Below, piece by piece: positions 39,742-45,020 of a stretch of 45,020 bases of DNA. Made by a program: the position numbers and the translations under genes. The stretch comes from VGLO01 sp964599285 (lineage in GTDB: Bacteria > Patescibacteriota > Minisyncoccia > Minisyncoccales > Staskawiczbacteraceae): NCBI GenBank assembly GCA_964599285.1, contig CAZREI010000008.1, positions 1 through 45,020 on the forward strand. Reading direction: 5' to 3'. The notes under the pieces are model-generated. The model was not told where the DNA came from and did not search any database. It worked only from the letters and a program-made list of their open reading frames with translations. Numbering within the stretch: the stretch's first letter is position 1; every line of letters begins with the position of its first letter.

Positions 39742-40530
39742 TTACTGCGGGTTTTTTTGATTTTGTTCCTCCTTGTACTTTTTGAACGCCTTGAAAATCG
39801 GTTCCATGTTTCCTTCAACAATGTCTTCCAAGTTGTGCCAACTTTTACCAATTCTATGGTCGGTGATTCTATTTTGCGGATAATTATAGGTTCGGGTTTT
39901 TTCCGCTCGTTTGGCCCAGCCAATCTGGTCTCGGCGGGCTTGGGTTAATTTAGACATGTCGGCTTCTTCTTGCGCCAGCTTCAATCGCGCAGCTAACAGT
40001 GACATGGCGTTTTCCTTGTTTTGCAGTTGGCTACGCTCGGTTTGACTGGTTACCACCAGGCCCGATGGCTTGTGGGTGATGCGGATGGCTGATTCGGTTT
40101 TGTTGACGTACTGTCCACCAGCGCCGGAAGATCGATACGTATCAATGCGCAAATCATTGGGATTAATAGTAATATCCATTTTTTGCGGCTTTTCTAACAC
40201 GGCAATGCTGATGGTGGACGTGTGCACGCGCCCTTGTTTTTCGGTTTTGGGAATTCGCTGGACTCGATGCACGCCGCTTTCATATTGCATTTGGTCATAG
40301 GCGCCCGGACCCGATAATTCAAAAATAATTTCTTTATAGCCGCCAATATCTGACTGGTTTGAATCAATGACTTTCTGTCCCCAGCCTTGCGATTGCGCGT
40401 ATTTTGAATACATCCGGTAAAGGTCGCGAGCAAAAAGGCCGGCCTCGTCGCCGCCCGTCCCCGCACGGATTTCGATTATCACAGATTGTTTACCCTGAGC
40501 CGTTTCGAAGGGTTTCTCTTGATTTTCCAT
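39742..40530 (-). CDS. prfA: Peptide chain release factor 1 (short form)
   Basis: 262 aa, against about 360 for most RF1 proteins; the N-terminal helical domain is absent. The core has IEIRAGTGGDEAGLFARDL, HRVQRIPKTEKQGRVHTST, the catalytic GGQ in RSSGAGGQYVNKTESAIRI, and NRITDHRIGKSWHNLEDIV. It releases peptides at UAA/UAG. The start used (40530) gives a leader MENQEKPFETAQGKQ, of which KPFETAQG is encoded by a CCCTTCGA...CTCAGGG-type repeat. An upstream start would extend it without restoring the missing domain. Confidence 0.9.
   Translation of the reverse strand: MENQEKPFETAQGKQSVIIEIRAGTGGDEAGLFARDLYRMYSKYAQSQGWGQKVIDSNQSDIGGYKEIIFELSGPGAYDQMQYESGVHRVQRIPKTEKQGRVHTSTISIAVLEKPQKMDITINPNDLRIDTYRSSGAGGQYVNKTESAIRITHKPSGLVVTSQTERSQLQNKENAMSLLAARLKLAQEEADMSKLTQARRDQIGWAKRAEKTRTYNYPQNRITDHRIGKSWHNLEDIVEGNMEPIFKAFKKYKEEQNQKNPQ
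40493..40512. repeat. CCCTTCGA-type palindrome at the start of prfA
   Basis: Read on the - strand, CCCTTCGAAACGGCTCAGGG encodes PFETAQG. It belongs to the family seen in gap at 30754 and sits where the missing N-terminal domain would join the core. Confidence 0.75.
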
Positions 40531-40594
40531 TGAAGTAGTGTAGCATAAAAGTTGCGTTTTGGAAACCACCTCTCGGCTTATCAAGGAGATTGTC

Positions 40595-40834
40595 ATGAGT
40601 ATGGGAGTTTTTGGTCCGTTTGTTGCGCCCGGTGACACAGTCAGGTGTCCTCATTGCAACAAGGAACAAAAAGTCAAAGATCTTTTGAAGAAAAGTCCTG
40701 GCAGTAACACACCGCCTTACTATGTGTGCGCATGCAATCCAGAAGAAGTGATTGTCGCCGACCCTGGTGATGGCCGCATTCAAATCTTTCAGGAATTGGC
40801 GCACTGTCTTGTTTCTGCCAAACCCTCTATTTAG
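40595..40834 (+). CDS. Small zinc-ribbon-like protein, paralogue 1
   Basis: 79 aa. AAGGAG just before ATG 40595 sets the start. The motif PGDTVRCPHCNKEQKVKDLL then YYVCACNPEEV and DPGDGRIQIFQELAHC shares spacing with the protein at 41174 (GDLIRCTDCKKVCRVGDLL, YFCPCDKV, DPGKGRLVVTYLGHC). Two CxxC/CxC pairs suggest metal binding. It is divergent from prfA; a weak promoter (TTGATT...TAGCAT, 40519-40546) overlaps the prfA start. The function is unknown. Confidence 0.72.
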   Translation: MSMGVFGPFVAPGDTVRCPHCNKEQKVKDLLKKSPGSNTPPYYVCACNPEEVIVADPGDGRIQIFQELAHCLVSAKPSI

Positions 40835-40860
40835 ATGTTCTTTGACAAGGAGACTGCGCG

Positions 40861-41196
40861 ATGCCAAGCAGACAAGCGAGAAAGTTGCTGTTTTTCAAAT
40901 GGCTACGGCTACTGCGCCGTCGGCGACGCCGGCGGAATTCAGCAAAAATGCCGATGATCAATATCGTCAACCTCGATCCAAGAAACGCGATTTTGGTTGA
41001 ATTGCAGGCCTGCCAAAACTTGAACCGAAAAAAGGATCCAGTAATTTCCAAGATTTTTAACCTGGATCCACGGAATTTTGTCAGGTGTCTGGTGCGATCT
41101 TGCCAGTTTAACCACCGGCTATGGTTGGCGGCCCGCAAATATAAGGCTTCTCAAAGAGCAGAAAGGAGTGCTCATGGCAAAAGTCGCAAGAAATGA
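40861..41196 (+). CDS. Arg-rich small protein with internal duplication
   Basis: 111 aa. AAGGAG (40848-40853) precedes the ATG. A run of seven Arg follows a hydrophobic-basic start (RKLLFFKWLRLLRRR). Two similar segments then occur: NLDPRNAILVELQACQNLNR and NLDPRNFVRCLVRSCQFNHR. That internal repeat supports a real coding sequence. It overlaps the next gene's start by 23 bp in another frame. The function is unknown; binding to nucleic acid is possible given the charge. Confidence 0.55.
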   Translation: MPSRQARKLLFFKWLRLLRRRRRRRNSAKMPMINIVNLDPRNAILVELQACQNLNRKKDPVISKIFNLDPRNFVRCLVRSCQFNHRLWLAARKYKASQRAERSAHGKSRKK

Positions 41197-41443
41197 AAAG
41201 ATGCGACTGTACTGTTCGCTGGGCGACTTGATTAGGTGCACCGATTGCAAGAAAGTTTGCAGGGTAGGCGATTTGCTTGCCGTCAACGGTTTCACTATTC
41301 CTAAAAACGATGGGACCGGCCAGGTTTGGCAGCAAATCCTTTACTTTTGTCCGTGCGACAAGGTGCATCCCAAAGCTTATGATCCGGGCAAAGGTAGGCT
41401 TGTGGTCACCTACCTTGGCCATTGCGAGCTCATGAAACGCTAA
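41174..41443 (+). CDS. Small zinc-ribbon-like protein, paralogue 2
   Basis: 89 aa. AAAGGAG sits just upstream of ATG 41174. Cysteines CTDCKKVC, FCPCDK and GHC align with those of the protein at 40595, and the flanking GD...DLL and DPGKGR motifs are shared. It ends before a terminator. Together with 40595 and 40861 it forms a three-gene unit of unknown role. Confidence 0.75.
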   Translation: MAKVARNEKMRLYCSLGDLIRCTDCKKVCRVGDLLAVNGFTIPKNDGTGQVWQQILYFCPCDKVHPKAYDPGKGRLVVTYLGHCELMKR

Positions 41444-41450
41444 GAAGTGA

Positions 41451-41483
41451 GGGCAACTGCGCGGTGCGGTTGCCATTTTTTTT
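41451..41483 (+). terminator. Terminator of the 40595-41174 unit
   Basis: GGCAAC pairs with GTTGCC around a GC-rich loop, followed by A and a run of eight T. A CCGCGCGC/GCGCGCGG hairpin follows at 41490-41509. Confidence 0.85.
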
Positions 41484-41514
41484 GCGCTGCCGCGCGCAGC
41501 AGCGCGCGGTGGGC

Positions 41515-41543
41515 TTGACCCGCAATGCAAACCTTGCTAATAT
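41515..41543 (+). promoter_or_regulatory. Promoter of rpmE-rpsB-tsf
   Basis: TTGACC (41515-41520) and TAATAT (41538-41543) are 17 bp apart, upstream of rpmE. Confidence 0.7.
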
Positions 41544-41569
41544 GTTAATTATCCATTAAGATAATAAGG

Positions 41570-41630
41570 AACTACGTATTCGCAATTTTGTAGATTAGCA
41601 TAAGATTCGTAGATTTGCATTACCATTATC
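41570..41630. repeat. Imperfect junction palindrome before rpmE
   Basis: GATAAT and ATTATC form the outer arms. Inner words (TACGTATTCGCAATTTTG and TTCGTAGATTTGCATTACC) match only partly, so this is a weak member of the junction-palindrome set. Confidence 0.45.
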
Positions 41631-41885
41631 ATGAAACAAGATATTCACCCAACCTACTATCCCAAAGCTTCCGTAAAGTGTGCCTGCGGCAACACGTTTT
41701 TTGTTGGCTCAACCAAAGAATTTATAGAAACTGAAATTTGCGCCAAGTGCCATCCGTTTTATACCAAGAAAGAAAAGGTGCTGGACACCCTGGGTAGGGT
41801 GCAGAAGTTTAAAGATAAGTTGGCAAAGGTGCAACCTAAGAAGGCTAAGAAAGTAAGGGCGAAGAAAGAAGTAAAAACGATATAA
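41631..41885 (+). CDS. rpmE: 50S ribosomal protein L31
   Basis: 84 aa, slightly longer than usual because of a Lys-rich tail. The start MKQDIHPTYYPKASVKCACG and the later ICAKCHPFYTKKEK give the four cysteines of the zinc-binding (C+) form. A basic end (PKKAKKVRAKKEVKTI) follows. L31 bridges the ribosomal subunits. Confidence 0.94.
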   Translation: MKQDIHPTYYPKASVKCACGNTFFVGSTKEFIETEICAKCHPFYTKKEKVLDTLGRVQKFKDKLAKVQPKKAKKVRAKKEVKTI

Positions 41886-41886
41886 A

Positions 41887-41990
41887 ATAGATATTAACCG
41901 ATATTACGGATATTCATAGATATTAGAAAATATCGCGCGCTCGAGCGCGCTTATATCTATCAATATCATTCGCTTTAGCGAATATGTATC
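41887..41990. repeat. Junction palindrome between rpmE and rpsB
   Basis: AATAGATATTAACCGATATT and GATATTCATAGATATTAG mirror TTATATCTATCAATATC. The centre is the perfect palindrome GCGCGCTCGAGCGCGC (41935-41950), and a side hairpin ATTCGCTTTAGCGAAT follows. Confidence 0.75.
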
Positions 41991-41997
41991 AAAGTGT

Positions 41998-42708
41998 ATG
42001 ACCGAAGAAACAAAATTAGACAAAAAAGATGCCATACTGAATATTGATGACATGCAGGTTGCGGGCCTCCACTTTGGCCATCGGGTTTCGCGCTTGCATC
42101 CAAAAATGAAACCGTACGTCAGCGGCATTAAAAATAATGTCCATATTATTGATTTAGAAAAAACTTCAAAAGATTTTGAAAAGGCTTTGGCCTTCATTGC
42201 CAAACTTGCCGCCGAAGGAAAAACCATGCTGTTTGTTGGTACCAAAATTCAAATGAAGCAGTATGTCAAAGAGCACGCAGAGGCTTCCGGTATGCCGTAT
42301 GTTATTGAACGATGGCTTGGCGGAACCTTTACTAATTTTGAAACCATCTTAAAACGGGTGCAATATTTTAAGGAACTGGAAAGCAAAAAAGCCACCGGTG
42401 AACTGGAAAAATACACCAAAAAAGAACGCAGCTTGTTTGATAAAGAATTGGAAATTTTGCGCAAGAAATTCGAAGGCATAAAAAACATGTCAAAATTGCC
42501 CGAAGCCGTCCTGATCCTGGACATTAAAAAAGACCTGACCTGCGCCCGCGAAGCCAGGCGAAAGGGGATTGCCATCATCGGCGTGGTGGACACCAATATT
42601 GACCCAACGCTAGCTGATTACGCGATTCCGGCAAACGACGATGCTATTTCGTCGGTAAGGTATATACTGGAAAAAATCTCGGAAACCATTTCAAACGCGA
42701 AATCCTAA
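41998..42708 (+). CDS. rpsB: 30S ribosomal protein S2
   Basis: 236 aa, typical. Motifs include GLHFGHRVSRLHPKMKPYV, NNVHIIDLEKT, GKTMLFVGTKIQMK, YVIERWLGGTFTNF, LPEAVLILDIKKDL and IIGVVDTNIDPTLADYAIPA. It belongs to the 30S subunit head-body region. It is followed by tsf, the standard order. The stop codon lies in the left arm of the next junction palindrome. Confidence 0.96.
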   Translation: MTEETKLDKKDAILNIDDMQVAGLHFGHRVSRLHPKMKPYVSGIKNNVHIIDLEKTSKDFEKALAFIAKLAAEGKTMLFVGTKIQMKQYVKEHAEASGMPYVIERWLGGTFTNFETILKRVQYFKELESKKATGELEKYTKKERSLFDKELEILRKKFEGIKNMSKLPEAVLILDIKKDLTCAREARRKGIAIIGVVDTNIDPTLADYAIPANDDAISSVRYILEKISETISNAKS

Positions 42709-42820
42709 ATTCTAAATTCTAAATAAATTCTAAATCATAAATCCTAAAACGTGTTTGTGGTTTAAAATTTAGAGTTTGTAATTTGTTTAGGATTTAGAGT
42801 TTAGAATTTAGAGTTTTAGA
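42700..42820. repeat. Junction palindrome, TAAACTCTAAA type, copy 3
   Basis: AAATCCTAAATTCTAAATTC and TAAATCATAAATCC mirror GGATTTAGAGTTTAGAATTT. A middle section has CGTGTTTGTGG. It shares words with the junctions at 14650 and 24357 and includes the rpsB stop codon. Confidence 0.8.
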
Positions 42821-42823
42821 ATC

Positions 42824-43408
42824 ATGATTACCATAGAACAAATAAAAGAGTTAAGAGATACGACGGGCGTCTCGCCGGTGGAAATTAAAAAGGCACTGGC
42901 AGAAGCTAACGGAGATATTGAAAAAGCAAAAGAATTATTGCGAGTTTGGGGAAAAAGCGTTGCCAGCAAAAAAACCGCAAAAGAAGCCACCCAAGGCGTC
43001 ATTGATTATTACTTGCATCCGAATTTAAAAACCGGCGTATTGCTGGACATCCGCTGTGAAACCGATTTTGTGGCCGCCTCGCCCGAATTTAAAAACTTGG
43101 CCCATGAAATTTGTCTGCAAATCGCGGCGGCCAAGCCCCTGTTTGTATCGGAAGAGCAAATTCCTGAAGCATTTTTGGACGGCGAATTGAAAATATACCA
43201 AGAGCAAACTGCCAATTCCGGGAAGCCAGAAAGTATTGTGCGACAAATCATTGATGGAAAATTAAAAAAATACAAAGAATCAGTTTCTCTGCTAAGCCAG
43301 TCCTGGATAAAAGACGATTCCAAAACTATTAAAAATTTAGTAGAAGACACCGTAGCTAAAGTAGGAGAGAATATTGAAATAAAAAAATTCGCGTGCTACC
43401 AAATATGA
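42824..43408 (+). CDS. tsf: Elongation factor Ts
   Basis: 194 aa, a short form. The N-terminal UBA-like domain reads IKELRDTTGVSPVEIKKALA and SVASKKTAKEATQG. The core has DIRCETDFVAASPEFK, which carries the TDFV motif that contacts EF-Tu, and AHEICLQIAAAKPLFV. The second core subdomain is reduced, as in other compact EF-Ts proteins. It exchanges GDP for GTP on EF-Tu. Confidence 0.95.
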   Translation: MITIEQIKELRDTTGVSPVEIKKALAEANGDIEKAKELLRVWGKSVASKKTAKEATQGVIDYYLHPNLKTGVLLDIRCETDFVAASPEFKNLAHEICLQIAAAKPLFVSEEQIPEAFLDGELKIYQEQTANSGKPESIVRQIIDGKLKKYKESVSLLSQSWIKDDSKTIKNLVEDTVAKVGENIEIKKFACYQI

Positions 43409-43419
43409 ACGTCGTGCAA

Positions 43420-43448
43420 TAAAAAACCCGGATATTCCAACCCGGGTT
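43420..43448 (-). terminator. Terminator of the - strand gene at 43458
   Basis: On the - strand AACCCGG pairs with CCGGGTT around TTGGAATAT, followed by TTTTATT. Confidence 0.82.
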
Positions 43449-43457
43449 CCTGGAGAC

Positions 43458-43850
43458 TTAGATGCTGCATTCAAACTTCGGCCTGCGCAAGATGCTTAGC
43501 GATTTTTCGGGAAAAGTAACTTGCGCTTTAATAATAGTTAGCGCACCTCCCGAAGCCTCAACTTCTTTCAATACACTCGATAGCAAACTTACGAAGATGT
43601 GGCAAAATAGCCGGTGCTCTGTAGGCAAAAGGTAAAGATCGAAACCATCCTTTTGGAGTTCTATGGTGTAAGCCTTGGGGATGACTTCCGGATCTTGCAT
43701 CGCGAACTGAAGTTGGGCGCCCTTATCAAATTGGTCGGGGAAGATAATCCCCAGCCTATACCTAAACCGAGCATCGTTGATAGTGATTTCGCCCTTGATG
43801 GCGCATTTTCCGCGATCTTCATCTTGCATCGACAACTTGATTGAGGCCAT
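43458..43850 (-). CDS. Unknown beta-rich small protein
   Basis: 130 aa on the - strand. ATG 43850 follows AAGGAG, so an upstream start is rejected. The sequence is mostly strands: SIKLSMQDEDRGKCAIKGEI, ARFRYRLGIIFPDQF, AYTIELQKDGFDLYLLP and ALTIIKAQVTFPEKS. It could be a single-domain beta sandwich. It has its own promoter, a leader with two hairpins, and a terminator. No family is recognised. Confidence 0.78.
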   Translation of the reverse strand: MASIKLSMQDEDRGKCAIKGEITINDARFRYRLGIIFPDQFDKGAQLQFAMQDPEVIPKAYTIELQKDGFDLYLLPTEHRLFCHIFVSLLSSVLKEVEASGGALTIIKAQVTFPEKSLSILRRPKFECSI

Positions 43851-43892
43851 CGTTTTCTCCTTGTAAAGAGCCGTGTTATGTGTACCAAACAT

Positions 43893-43930
43893 GGCCACGC
43901 TAAGCGTGGCTAAACCCCGCTGAGCGGGGT
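43893..43930 (-). promoter_or_regulatory. Two tandem hairpins in the leader of the gene at 43850
   Basis: CCACGCTAAGCGTGG and ACCCCGCTGAGCGGGGT lie between the promoter and the Shine-Dalgarno. They could stabilise the mRNA or control translation. Confidence 0.55.
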
Positions 43931-43947
43931 GGCAAATAACAATTAAT

Positions 43948-43977
43948 ATGGTAGTATAAGTGCTACTACTTTGTCAA
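43948..43977 (-). promoter_or_regulatory. Promoter of the - strand gene at 43850
   Basis: On the - strand TTGACA (43972-43977) and TACCAT (43948-43953) are 18 bp apart. A TATACT nearby is closer than standard spacing. Confidence 0.55.
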
Positions 43978-43985
43978 TAATTTTT

Positions 43986-44303
43986 ATGGCAGAATTTATC
44001 GCTTTTATCATTTTTGTTGTATCTTCGCTGGGCGTTGTTTTGATGTTGTATAAAAAAGTCCCCGCGGTGGCACAGTTGCCCAAGCAAGGTAGCCACGGTT
44101 TTGAAAGCAAGCTGCTTGCCAAGGTGAAAAATAAAATCCAGCATCATCATTTTCATCTGTTTGAAAAACAGATGCTGTTGCACAGAATCTTGTCTTGGGT
44201 CAAAGTGTGGACGCTGAAAATAGAAACAAAAATTGACCACTTGTTGCACGGCATTCGCAAAAAAGCGCAGGAGTTGGATAAGAAGGTAAAGAATAAGAAA
44301 TAA
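43986..44303 (+). CDS. Small single-pass membrane protein with basic helical tail
   Basis: 105 aa. ATG 43986 is chosen over the upstream TTG at 43971. One N-terminal transmembrane helix (FIAFIIFVVSSLGVVLMLY) is followed by a basic, helical cytoplasmic region with histidines (KIQHHHFHLFEKQMLLHRI) and a Lys-rich end. It lies 5 bp before tRNA-Thr. The function is unknown. Confidence 0.75.
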   Translation: MAEFIAFIIFVVSSLGVVLMLYKKVPAVAQLPKQGSHGFESKLLAKVKNKIQHHHFHLFEKQMLLHRILSWVKVWTLKIETKIDHLLHGIRKKAQELDKKVKNKK

Positions 44304-44308
44304 AACCT

Positions 44309-44381
44309 GCCGGTATAGCTCAGCGGTAGAGCAGCTGTTTTGTAAACAGCAGGCCGTCGGGTTCAAATCCCACTACCGGCT
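44309..44381 (+). tRNA. trnT: tRNA-Thr (TGT anticodon)
   Basis: The acceptor GCCGGTA pairs with TACCGGC. The anticodon stem GCTGT/ACAGC encloses TTTGTAA, giving anticodon TGT. The T arm contains GGTTCAAATCC. CCA is not encoded; the sequence continues TCAT. It probably shares the transcript of the preceding gene. Confidence 0.95.
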
Positions 44382-44427
44382 CATTGTGCGACAGATTTGA
44401 AAGTTGTTATCTGAGTCGGTATGCCTA

Positions 44428-44455
44428 TTGACATTGGTTTTATTTGGAATAGAAT
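44428..44455 (+). promoter_or_regulatory. Promoter of a candidate small RNA
   Basis: TTGACA (44428-44433) and TAGAAT (44450-44455) are 16 bp apart. No ORF follows before a strong terminator. Confidence 0.65.
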
Positions 44456-44494
44456 GGACAACGTAGTAAATAACATTAAAACTTAATCACAATT

Positions 44495-44550
44495 CACCCA
44501 GTTAAATAATTTCGCTTTGCGAAATTAGCCCTTCAGGCTATTTAACAGGG
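44495..44550. repeat. Three-way-junction repeat, copy 2
   Basis: CACCCAGTTAAATA pairs with TATTTAACAGGG, with inner hairpins ATTTCGCTTTGCGAAAT and AGCCCTTCAGGCT. It is nearly identical to 39076-39131; the inner loops differ by single bases while the stems are kept. Confidence 0.85.
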
Positions 44551-44591
44551 CAAGAACATATTTTCTAAAACTTAGTTAGTTTTTAAAAATA

Positions 44592-44638
44592 TCCGCGAAC
44601 ATTTTGAAACGCTTCAAAATGTTCGCGGGTGTTTTTTT
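44592..44638 (+). terminator. Terminator of the candidate small RNA
   Basis: CCGCGAACATTTTGAA pairs with TTCAAAATGTTCGCGG around ACGC, followed by GTGTTTTTTT. Confidence 0.9.
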
Positions 44639-44639
44639 C

Positions 44640-44778
44640 CCTTGCCCGCCATAGTTTTCTTGACGGCGGGAGAAGGATCAGCACGGCAAGTAGTTTGAAA
44701 AATAACCTACTGCTTATTCTCACGAATAAGTAATGGTAAATATAGTATCCCGATTCATAAAACCAATGATGTCGGGGA
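44640..44778. other. Non-coding stretch with two small hairpins
   Basis: CCCGCC/GGCGGG encloses an A/T-rich loop at 44645-44670. CTTATTCTCACGAATAAG at 44713-44730 is identical to a hairpin after tRNA-Trp at 10397-10414. I see no gene here. Confidence 0.5.
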
Positions 44779-44985
44779 AACTTTCAAGTTGAGCGAGAGA
44801 CTTCCTGCAAAGTAAACTTTTTTACGAAAATTGAAGATTTTGAGATAAAAATTTGATAGAATTTTCCAGACTATCCGTAGGGTAATCTGGAAAATTATTG
44901 CAAATTTTTAGCCAAAATATGCAATTTGCAGTAAAAGCTTATTTTGCAGGGAGTCTCAAAAGCTTAATTTGAATTCTTAAAGTTG
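44779..44985 (+). repeat. Structured element C
   Basis: GAGACTTCCTGCAAA pairs with TTTTGCAGGGAGTCTC in the outer stem. The core has TTTTGAGATAAAAATTTGAT, AGAATTTTCCAGA, then TCTGGAAAATTATTGC and AAATTTTTAGCCAAAAT. It aligns with elements A and B in the same order, but the outer and apical stems have different, still complementary, sequences. No gene is visible from 44986 to the window end. Confidence 0.8.
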
Positions 44986-45020
44986 TTTCGAATAAGTCAG
45001 CCAGTACTTTAACTGGCAAT

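Larger units (their letters stand above)
44462..44638 (+). ncRNA. Candidate structured small RNA
   Basis: A promoter and a strong terminator bound about 175 nt with no open reading frame of note. Within it lie the three-way-junction repeat (44495-44550) and a hairpin ATATTTTCTAAAACT/AGTTTTTAAAAATAT (44567-44592). It does not match the length or motifs of tmRNA, 6S, SRP or RNase P RNA that I know. The identity is unknown; it may only be a short transcript through repeats. Confidence 0.5.

Noticed and set aside
41108..41530. - strand ORF over the zinc-ribbon gene
   Set aside because: The + strand gene has a Shine-Dalgarno, conserved cysteines and a paralogue; the - strand frame has none of these.
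44382..45020. Partial gene at the right edge
   Set aside because: No ORF of useful length; the stretch holds promoter, repeat, terminator and element C only.

Overview
This window most likely comes from a Patescibacteria (Candidate Phyla Radiation) bacterium of the Parcubacteria type. That placement is inferred from protein style, not from a marker tree. The supporting signs are short, lysine-rich housekeeping proteins (EF-Ts of 194 aa, a release factor lacking its usual N-terminal domain), a membrane-anchored two-ring Clp ATPase, an FtsZ-like protein, and secreted proteins rich in Asn, Ser and Thr. TGA behaves as a stop codon, so the recoded Gracilibacteria/SR1 lineages are unlikely. Almost every gene is on the + strand; three are on the - strand. 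I see no rRNA, CRISPR array, integrase or transposase.

Layout. 1-620: terminator and structured repeats. 623-9161: a cell-surface island with two very large Asn/Ser/Thr repeat proteins (the second ends in a dockerin), a membrane-anchored cohesin protein, a DUF916-like membrane protein, a small secreted protein and a G1-family (glutamic) peptidase. 9362-14036: a lipoprotein, tRNA-Trp, mltG, the L10 leader with rplJ-rplL, and two small cassette-like genes. 14293-18439: a small unknown protein, membrane proteins, the Clp-like ATPase and a DUF167 protein. 18596-20175: pyrF and a pyrE-like gene, overlapping. 20441-25485: FtsZ-like protein, galU, a 2-hydroxyacid dehydrogenase and a thioredoxin-reductase-like flavoprotein. 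25492-36513: a candidate ADP-ribosyltransferase followed by a central-carbon cluster (eno, gpm, gap, ppsA, a PfkB kinase, fba), interspersed with a TrpR-like regulator and redox proteins. 36714-39064: rplY and a coiled-coil/lytic-transglycosylase protein. 39300-41443: small genes around prfA. 41631-43408: rpmE-rpsB-tsf. 43458-45020: two small genes, tRNA-Thr, a candidate small RNA and a structured repeat.

The most unusual feature is the amount of palindromic DNA. At least ten copies of a GTCATTGCGAG...GGCAATCC palindrome are present. Three related long hairpin elements keep their fold while their stems change sequence. Three composite elements with GGAGTA termini carry the first palindrome in their centres. 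Most junctions between housekeeping genes are filled by a junction-specific palindrome built from simple AT-rich words. Short palindromes also sit in frame inside at least nine genes (trxB, eno, gap, pfkB-like, fba, rplY, prfA, ftsZ-like and the gene at 14293), much like the palindromic elements of Rickettsia. The 3' ends of gap and rplY are themselves arms of palindromes, and gap has a second, diverged copy of its 3' end downstream. A 10-mer, ATTGTGCGAC, occurs seven times, all on the + strand and in all three codon phases, which suggests a DNA-level signal.

A second class of genes (9362, 13351, 13908, pyrF/pyrE, 39300, 39512, 40595, 40861, 41174, and on the - strand 35543 and 43850) has strong Shine-Dalgarno sites and usually its own promoter or terminator. 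These genes lack the palindromic junctions. They look like small self-contained cassettes, possibly acquired.
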